Shown here: positions 1 through 5,085 of the stretch, piece after piece | Layout: every line of letters begins with the position of its first letter | How positions within the stretch are numbered: position 1 is the first letter of the stretch | Origin: Actinomycetes bacterium | Lineage (GTDB): Bacteria > Actinomycetota > Actinomycetes > Actinomycetales > Cellulomonadaceae | NCBI GenBank assembly: GCA_023388235.1 | Contig: JAEWGQ010000388.1 | Span: forward strand, 1-5,085 | DNA length: 5,085 nucleotides | Reading direction: 5' to 3' | Translations under genes and position numbers: made by a program | Notes under the pieces: generated by a model | Told to the model about the DNA's origin: nothing | The model's input: the letters and a program-made list of their open reading frames with translations, nothing else | Databases searched by the model: none

Positions 1-83
1 GGTCGGACCGCGCCCGGGCCCTGCGCGGGGCCGGCGCCGCCTGGCGCACCGGACCGGACGCCTGGCGCCGCAGCCTGCGCTGA
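1..83 (+). CDS. C-terminal end of an unidentified protein (5' part outside window)
   Basis: The reading frame that starts at base 3 runs open from the window edge to a TGA at 81-83 and encodes 26 residues ending in AWRRSLR. Nearly every codon in it ends in G or C (25 of 26), which is the third-position signature of the real genes further on, so I take it as the tail of a plus-strand gene. The tail is rich in Ala, Arg and Gly with two Trp residues and shows no recognisable domain, so no function can be given. A hairpin able to terminate transcription follows directly after the stop codon, which supports a gene ending here. The next gene starts 75 bp downstream with its own promoter-like sequence, so the two are probably not co-transcribed. 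Confidence 0.55.
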   Translation, partial: SDRARALRGAGAAWRTGPDAWRRSLR

Positions 84-119
84 CGCCGCCCCGGGCACCG
101 GCGACACCCGGCTGCGGCG
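84..119 (+). terminator. Candidate intrinsic terminator hairpin after the upstream gene
   Basis: Directly after the TGA, CGCCGC (84-89) can pair with GCGGCG (114-119), and CCGGG (91-95) can pair with CCCGG (107-111). This makes an 11-bp, all-GC stem with a small internal bulge and an 11-nt loop. No T-run follows, which is common for terminators in high-GC actinobacteria. The position immediately after a stop codon supports the call, but GC-rich DNA makes such stems easily by chance. Confidence 0.4.
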
Positions 120-145
120 CCGTCCGGTCGCGGCCGGTGCGCGGG

Positions 146-151
146 TAGGGT
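146..151 (+). promoter_or_regulatory. -10 element of a probable leaderless promoter for the DUF885 gene
   Basis: TAGGGT fits the actinobacterial -10 pattern TANNNT and lies exactly 7 bp before the GTG at 159. A transcript would therefore start at or next to the start codon, leaving no room for a ribosome-binding site. No convincing -35 hexamer is seen at the usual distance. The alternative is that the AGGG inside this element acts as a weak Shine-Dalgarno sequence on a longer transcript. The maf gene in this window has the same element and the same spacing, which favours the leaderless reading. Confidence 0.55.
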
Positions 152-158
152 CGGCCGG

Positions 159-1880
159 GTGAGCACTGCACCCACTCCCGACAGCCGCGCACCGGAGCGT
201 GCCGCGACCCCGATCGACGCCGTCGCCGACGCCTACGTGACGACGCTCGCCGCCCTGAACCCGTTCGAGGCGACCGAGCTCGGCATCCCGGGCCACGACC
301 ACGAGGTCACCGACCTGTCGCCCGCCGGCCACGAGGCCCGCGCCGACGCCGCCCGCGCCACGCTGCGCGACCTCGACGGCCGCACCCCGGCCGACGAGGT
401 GGACGCCGTGACCCTGGCGGCGATGCGCGAGCGCCTCGGCCTGGACGTCGAGCTGCACGAGTCCGGCGAGGTGCTCGCCGACCTCAACGTCATCGCCTCC
501 CCCGTGCAGGGGCTGCGCGACGTCTTCGACATCATGTCGACCGACGGCCCCGACGCCTGGTCCGCGATCGCCCAGCGCCTCACCGGCCTGCCGACCGCCG
601 GCGCCGGCTACGTCGAGTCCCTGCGCCTCGCGGCGTCCCGCGGCCGCGTCCCGGCCGCCCGCCAGGTCCGCGAGGCCCTGGCCCAGGCCGAGGAGCTCGC
701 CGACCCGGCCACGTCGTTCTTCACCGGGTTCGTGACCGGCCCCGAGGCCCGCGCCGCGGTGGACGCCGCGGGCGACGGCCTGCGCACCGACCTGGAGCGC
801 GGCGCCGAGGCCGCCCGCCGCACCTACGCGGAGCTCGCGGCGTTCCTGCGCGACGAGCTCGCGCCGCAGGCGCCGGCCGCCGACGCCGCCGGCCGCGACC
901 GGTACGCGCTGTGGTCCCGGTACTTCCTCGGGGCGGCCGTGGACCTCGACGAGACCTACCAGTGGGGGCTCGAGGAGCTCGACCGCGTGGTCGCCGAGCA
1001 GGAGCGCGTCGCCGCCGAGATCGCCGGCCCGGGCGCCACCGTCGAGCAGGCCGTCGCCGCGCTCGACGCCGACCCGGCCCGCCGCCTCGAGGGCACCGAG
1101 GCCCTGCGCGCGTGGATGCAGGAGACCTCCGACGCCGCGATCGCCGCGCTCGACGGGGTGCACTTCACCATCCCCGGCCCGGTCCGCACCCTCGAGTGCC
1201 GCATCGCGCCCACCCAGAACGGCGGGATCTACTACACCGGCCCGTCCGACGACTTCAGCCGGCCCGGGCGCATGTGGTGGTCCGTGCCGCCGGAGGTCAC
1301 GACCTTCAACACCTGGCGCGAGAAGACGACCGTCTACCACGAGGGCGTCCCCGGCCACCACCTGCAGATCGGGCAGGCCGTGTACCAGCGCGCCACCCTG
1401 AACTCGTGGCGCCGCCTGGCGTGCTGGGTGTCCGGGCACGGCGAGGGCTGGGCGCTGTACGCCGAGCGCCTCATGGCCGACCTCGGGTTCCTCGACGACC
1501 CGGGCGACCGGCTCGGCATGCTCGACGGCCAGCGGATGCGCGCCGCGCGCGTCGTCCTCGACCTCGGCGTGCACCTGGGCCTGCCCGCCCCCGAGCGCTG
1601 GGGCGGCGGCACCTGGGACGCCGACAAGGCGTGGGAGTTCCTGCGCGCCAACGTCAACATGCCGGAGCAGTTCGTGCGGTTCGAGCTCAACCGGTACCTC
1701 GGCTGGCCCGGGCAGGCGCCCGCCTACAAGATCGGGCAGCGCATCTGGGAGCAGGTGCGCGACGGGGCCGCCGCGGCCGCGCAGGCCCGGGGCGAGGCGT
1801 TCGACCTGCGCGAGTTCCACGCCCGCGCGCTCGGCATGGGCGCGCTGCCGCTCGACGTGCTGCGCGGCGCCCTGTCCTGA
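159..1880 (+). CDS. DUF885 family protein, putative zinc metallopeptidase-like enzyme
   Basis: A 573-residue protein of the DUF885 family (PF05960), whose members are usually about 550-600 residues, so it looks complete. The family hallmark HEGVPGHHLQ lies at 394-403 (His394, Glu395, His400, His401), in the place of the metal site of related metallopeptidases but not a classic HEXXH, since Val-Pro-Gly separates the His pair. The second conserved block, GEGWALYAE (428-436), offers Glu429 or Glu436 as a further metal ligand. Two other family blocks are PTQNGG followed by IYYTGP (351-362) and the C-terminal RYLGWPGQAPAYKIG (512-526). There is no signal peptide or membrane segment, so it should be cytoplasmic. 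The N-terminal half (about 20-300) is Ala/Glu/Arg-rich and probably helical. GTG159 is chosen as the start because a TANNNT element lies 7 bp upstream. It is convergent with the VKOR gene. Peptidase activity and substrate are inference from the family; nothing in the neighbourhood points to a pathway. Confidence 0.9.
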   Translation: MSTAPTPDSRAPERAATPIDAVADAYVTTLAALNPFEATELGIPGHDHEVTDLSPAGHEARADAARATLRDLDGRTPADEVDAVTLAAMRERLGLDVELHESGEVLADLNVIASPVQGLRDVFDIMSTDGPDAWSAIAQRLTGLPTAGAGYVESLRLAASRGRVPAARQVREALAQAEELADPATSFFTGFVTGPEARAAVDAAGDGLRTDLERGAEAARRTYAELAAFLRDELAPQAPAADAAGRDRYALWSRYFLGAAVDLDETYQWGLEELDRVVAEQERVAAEIAGPGATVEQAVAALDADPARRLEGTEALRAWMQETSDAAIAALDGVHFTIPGPVRTLECRIAPTQNGGIYYTGPSDDFSRPGRMWWSVPPEVTTFNTWREKTTVYHEGVPGHHLQIGQAVYQRATLNSWRRLACWVSGHGEGWALYAERLMADLGFLDDPGDRLGMLDGQRMRAARVVLDLGVHLGLPAPERWGGGTWDADKAWEFLRANVNMPEQFVRFELNRYLGWPGQAPAYKIGQRIWEQVRDGAAAAAQARGEAFDLREFHARALGMGALPLDVLRGALS

Positions 1881-1883
1881 CCC

Positions 1884-1921
1884 GCGACGGCCCCGGACCC
1901 CGCGGGGTCCGGGGCCGTCGC
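1884..1921. terminator. Perfect-palindrome bidirectional terminator between convergent genes
   Basis: A 38-bp perfect inverted repeat with 19-bp arms lies four bases after the DUF885 stop codon and six bases before the stop codon of the opposing VKOR gene. After one mismatch (1883/1922), two more pairs extend it to 1881-1924. The arms are almost all G and C, with a CCCCGCGGGG centre that would form a tight tetraloop in RNA. Because it is symmetric it forms the same hairpin in transcripts from either side, so it should end both genes and prevent readthrough into the antisense strand. No T-tract follows on either strand. Confidence 0.88.
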
Positions 1922-1926
1922 CGGCG

Positions 1927-2610
1927 TCAGGCCAGCAGCGACGGGCCGTACTTGAGCAGCACCACCGCGGCGAACGCGACGAGCCACGCGGCCGTCACGT
2001 ACCAGTCCGTGCCGGCGGCCACGAAGTCGCGGGCCCACTGCCCCGCGCGCCCCGGCAGCCGCAGGTGCCCGTCGCGGACGTTCCACCGGGTCAGGCCCGC
2101 CCACACCAGCGTGGTCGTCACGGTGATGAGCAGGCACCACGGGCACAGCACCCGGATGACGAAGTACGACTCGAGGAACAGCCAGTACGCGAACAGCAGC
2201 GCGACCGTGTACAGCGCCTGCGTGCCGAGCATGAACCAGCGCGGGAACCGCACCCCGCCGATCGCCGCGACCGAGATCGTGATGACCACGCACTCGAACG
2301 CGATCCCGAGGAACGCGTTCGGGAAGCCCAGCAGCTGGGCCTGCCACGTGCTCGCCACGGTGGAGCACGAGATCACCGACGACAGGTCGCAGCCGAACGA
2401 CGCCTCCGGGTCGCCCGCCAGCCGCCACGCCTCGATCGACAGCACGAACGAGGTGAACAGCCCGAGCACGCCCGACACCGCCATCTCGACGGCGGTGCGG
2501 CGGCGCCAGGCGCGCCGCGGCGGGGAGTCCGGGTCGGGGTCGACCGGGTCCGTCAGGTCGGTGGGCGTGGGCGCGGTCGTGGCGCCCTGCAGCTCCGTCA
2601 CGCCGGACAT
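1927..2610 (-). CDS. Vitamin K epoxide reductase (VKOR) family membrane protein
   Basis: A 227-residue integral membrane protein of the VKOR family. In actinobacteria such proteins replace DsbB: they pass electrons from an exported DsbA-like thiol oxidase to menaquinone and so drive disulfide formation outside the membrane. The four diagnostic cysteines are present: loop pair Cys74 and Cys82 (FGCDLSSVISC) and active-site CPWC with Cys156 and Cys159, plus the conserved FPNAFLG stretch at 96-102. Hydrophobic segments lie at roughly 41-60, 97-117, 128-148, 151-171 and 205-219. The N-terminal tail is Pro/Asp-rich and ends in RRAWRRR just before the first helix, which puts the N terminus in the cytoplasm. 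There is no fused thioredoxin domain, so the partner must be encoded elsewhere. An additional Cys107 lies in helix 2. ATG2610 is chosen because AGGGGAGGA lies just upstream; the frame stays open further upstream but runs into the divergent maf gene. It is divergent from maf and convergent with the DUF885 gene. Confidence 0.93.
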   Translation of the reverse strand: MSGVTELQGATTAPTPTDLTDPVDPDPDSPPRRAWRRRTAVEMAVSGVLGLFTSFVLSIEAWRLAGDPEASFGCDLSSVISCSTVASTWQAQLLGFPNAFLGIAFECVVITISVAAIGGVRFPRWFMLGTQALYTVALLFAYWLFLESYFVIRVLCPWCLLITVTTTLVWAGLTRWNVRDGHLRLPGRAGQWARDFVAAGTDWYVTAAWLVAFAAVVLLKYGPSLLA

Positions 2611-2617
2611 CGTGCCA

Positions 2618-2626
2618 TCCTCCCCT
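2618..2626 (-). promoter_or_regulatory. Strong ribosome-binding site of the VKOR gene
   Basis: On the minus strand AGGGGAGGA precedes the ATG, with the GGAGG core 8 nt from the start codon. It fixes the start at 2610 rather than the much longer open frame that extends across the maf region. It is the only strong Shine-Dalgarno sequence among the four gene starts in this window. Confidence 0.85.
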
Positions 2627-2671
2627 GGACGTTCCCGGGACATCATCGGCAGGGCGGTGCGCGGTGCGCAG

Positions 2672-2683
2672 GGACGTACGTCC
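2672..2683. repeat. 12-bp perfect palindrome, possible operator
   Basis: GGACGTACGTCC is its own reverse complement. It lies 13 bp upstream of the maf -10 element, overlapping the place where a -35 would be, and between the two divergent promoters. A dimeric repressor bound here could affect both genes. Only one copy is visible and no regulator gene lies in the window, so operator function is inference. Confidence 0.35.
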
Positions 2684-2696
2684 TCGCGGGCCGCCG

Positions 2697-2702
2697 TAGG
2701 CT
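2697..2702 (+). promoter_or_regulatory. -10 element of a probable leaderless promoter for maf
   Basis: TAGGCT fits TANNNT and sits exactly 7 bp before the GTG at 2710, so transcription should start at or beside the start codon. There is no Shine-Dalgarno sequence in the 7 bp between them (CGCGCCC). The arrangement is the same as for the DUF885 gene at 146-159, down to the spacer length. The -35 region is weak or absent. Confidence 0.6.
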
Positions 2703-2709
2703 CGCGCCC

Positions 2710-3324
2710 GTGACCTCCCTCGTGCTCGCGTCCGCCTCCCCCGCCCGGCTCGCGACCCTGCGGTCCGCCGGGATCGAGCCGGTCGTCGCCGTGTCCGCGG
2801 TCGACGAGCCCGCCGTCCTCGCCGCCGCCGGCCCCGTCGAGCCCGCGCAGGCCGTGCTGCTGCTCGCCCGCGCCAAGGCCCGCGACGTCGCCCCCGCCCA
2901 CCCCGGCGCGCTCGTGCTCGGCTGCGACTCCATGCTCGAGCTCGACGGGGCCGTCCTCGGCAAGCCCGCCGACGCCGCCGAGGCCGCCGACCGGTGGCGG
3001 GCCATGCGCGGGCGCGCCGGACGGCTGCACACCGGGCACTGGCTCGTGGACGGGCGCGGGGACGGCGCCGAGACCGGCGCGACGTCGACCACCGTGGTGC
3101 ACTTCGCGGACGTCACCGACGAGGAGGTCGCCGCGTACGTCGCCACCGGCGAGCCGCTGTGGGTCGCCGGGGCGTTCACCGTCGACGGCCTCGGCGGGCC
3201 GTACGTCGAGCGCGTCGAGGGCGACCACCACGGGGTCGTCGGGCTGAGCCTGCCGCTGCTGCGCACGCTGCTCGCGGAGCGCGGGGTCCCGATCCACACG
3301 CTCTGGACGCGCCCGGCGGACTGA
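2710..3324 (+). CDS. maf: Maf family nucleoside triphosphate pyrophosphatase
   Basis: A 204-residue cytoplasmic protein of the Maf/HAM1-like fold, the normal length for the family. Maf enzymes hydrolyse non-canonical or surplus nucleotides (dTTP, UTP or 7-methyl-GTP depending on subgroup) to the monophosphate and pyrophosphate, and some are linked to septum formation. Motifs in order: the N-terminal SASPAR (8-13; the family pattern is SPxR), VDE (31-33), GCDSMLELDG (71-80) with Asp73 as the expected catalytic base, LGKP (83-86) with Lys85, HTG (107-109), and the C-terminal GEPLWVAGAF block (147-156) followed by VVGLSLPLL (176-184). The familiar DKAGAY motif reads WVAGAF here, so its Lys is missing; my recollection is that actinobacterial Maf proteins often have this form. 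GTG2710 is chosen because it begins exactly at the conserved N terminus and follows a TANNNT element by 7 bp. The exact substrate cannot be assigned from sequence alone. Confidence 0.93.
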   Translation: MTSLVLASASPARLATLRSAGIEPVVAVSAVDEPAVLAAAGPVEPAQAVLLLARAKARDVAPAHPGALVLGCDSMLELDGAVLGKPADAAEAADRWRAMRGRAGRLHTGHWLVDGRGDGAETGATSTTVVHFADVTDEEVAAYVATGEPLWVAGAFTVDGLGGPYVERVEGDHHGVVGLSLPLLRTLLAERGVPIHTLWTRPAD

Positions 3325-3328
3325 CCAC

Positions 3329-3348
3329 GGGCCGCCCGCGGGCCGCGG
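3329..3348 (+). terminator. Weak candidate terminator after maf
   Basis: Just after the maf stop codon there is a GC-only stretch with the palindrome GCCCGCGGGC (3334-3343) and an overlapping repeat of CCGCGG (3336-3341 and 3343-3348). Several short alternative stems are possible but none is long. It could reduce readthrough into the helicase promoter; chance GC richness is an equal explanation. Confidence 0.25.
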
Positions 3349-3354
3349 ATCCAC

Positions 3355-3382
3355 CGGACAGGACGGCGCGCGTGCGTATCAT
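3355..3382 (+). promoter_or_regulatory. Sigma-70-type promoter of the DEAD-box helicase gene
   Basis: The -10 hexamer TATCAT (3377-3382) matches TATAAT at five of six positions, a conspicuous AT-rich island in this DNA. CGGACA (3355-3360) matches TTGACA at four positions, with a 16-bp spacer. The expected start of transcription is near 3389, giving a leader of about 180 nt before the GTG at 3571. It lies between maf and the helicase, so the helicase should be transcribed independently. Confidence 0.6.
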
Positions 3383-3388
3383 GGGACC

Positions 3389-3570
3389 GTTCATCGGTTG
3401 CCCGGTCGTCTCGACCACGGTGCTCCGAGCGCGTCGCGACGCCCCCGCGCGTCCACCGCCCTCGACTGACCTGCACGATCGGCTGCCGGACCATCCGTGG
3501 CGATGCCCGCCGGAGCCGGGTCCCGGCCAGCGGCGCGCGGCACGCCACCTTCACGAGTGAAGAGCAGTCC
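3389..3570 (+). promoter_or_regulatory. Long 5' leader of the helicase mRNA
   Basis: If the promoter call is right, the helicase mRNA begins with about 180 untranslated bases. It holds a 12-bp perfect palindrome, GCGTCGCGACGC (3431-3442), a GCCGG-GTC-CCGGC hairpin (3515-3527), and a CTTCA/TGAAG hairpin next to the start codon. Third-position bias is much weaker than in the flanking genes, so I do not see a coding gene here. Helicase mRNAs with long structured leaders that allow cold or feedback control are known from other bacteria, for example the E. coli csdA/deaD messages. A comparable role here is inference. Confidence 0.4.
3549..3562 (+). promoter_or_regulatory. Hairpin overlapping the helicase ribosome-binding region
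   Basis: CTTCAC (3549-3554) and GTGAAG (3557-3562) are exact inverted repeats separated by GA. In RNA this would be a 5-bp stem capped by the tetraloop CGAG. Its 3' arm contains most of GAAGAG (3559-3564), the only purine-rich stretch near the start codon that could serve as a Shine-Dalgarno sequence, 6 nt before GTG3571. It could mask the site, or present it at the foot of a stem. Confidence 0.45.

Positions 3571-5085
<1,515 letters not shown>

Larger units (their letters stand above)
2611..2709. promoter_or_regulatory. Divergent intergenic region between the VKOR gene and maf
   Basis: These 99 bp must hold promoters for both genes. Toward maf there is a clear TANNNT element (2697-2702). 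Toward VKOR the best -10 candidate is GATGAT on the minus strand (2642-2647, 4 of 6 matches to TATAAT), which would give a leader of about 25 nt containing the ribosome-binding site. No good -35 is seen for it. A 12-bp palindrome lies between the two candidates. Confidence 0.45.

Noticed and set aside
2065..2709. N-terminal extension of the maf frame (215 extra codons).
   Set aside because: The extension is antisense to the VKOR gene and low in complexity. The Maf family N terminus begins right at GTG2710.
911..2713. A 600-residue plus-strand open frame spanning the end of the DUF885 gene, the terminator and the antisense of the VKOR gene.
   Set aside because: Its product is mostly low-complexity Arg/Ala/Gly/Pro in the first half, it overlaps two well-supported genes in other frames, and it runs through a perfect terminator. 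It is a high-GC shadow.
2611..3354. Upstream extension of the VKOR frame across maf to a start near 3354 (475 residues in all).
   Set aside because: The extension is antisense to maf, low in complexity, and lies upstream of a strong ribosome-binding site and ATG at 2610 that fit the family N terminus.
3381..3560. A 59-codon ATG-initiated open frame in the helicase leader.
   Set aside because: Its ATG overlaps the -10 element and would lie upstream of the expected transcript start. It has no ribosome-binding site, and its product (Pro/Arg-rich) and third-position bias do not look coding.

Overview
This window looks like ordinary chromosomal core sequence from a very GC-rich actinobacterium. 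Codon third positions are nearly all G or C, three of the four gene starts seen are GTG, and the protein sequences have an actinobacterial flavour. A member of the Micrococcales close to Cellulomonas is my best guess from the helicase and Maf sequences. That placement is inference, because there is no rRNA or other marker here.

Layout from left to right: (1) the last codons of an unidentified plus-strand gene (to 83), followed by a hairpin that may end its transcript. (2) A complete plus-strand gene (159-1880) for a 573-residue DUF885-family putative metallopeptidase-like protein. (3) A perfect 38-bp palindrome (1884-1921) between two convergent genes, almost certainly a bidirectional terminator. 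(4) A complete minus-strand gene (1927-2610) for a membrane vitamin K epoxide reductase (VKOR) homologue, which probably reoxidises an exported disulfide-forming protein. (5) A 99-bp divergent intergenic region with a 12-bp palindrome and a Maf promoter. (6) A complete plus-strand maf gene (2710-3324), a nucleoside triphosphate pyrophosphatase of the house-cleaning type. (7) A 246-bp gap holding a good sigma-70-type promoter, a leader of about 180 nt and a small hairpin over the ribosome-binding region. (8) A plus-strand DEAD-box RNA helicase gene (3571 to the window edge, 3' end missing) with all core motifs and an Arg/Gly-rich tail.

The genes do not form one pathway or one operon: each appears to have its own promoter. 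The sequence shows no mobile element, CRISPR array, tRNA, rRNA or defence module, and I found no convincing new multi-gene system. The points most worth a second look are regulatory. Two genes share the same TAGGST-N7-GTG architecture, which implies leaderless transcripts. The helicase has a long leader ending in a hairpin that covers its only Shine-Dalgarno-like stretch. The convergent terminator is unusually perfect.
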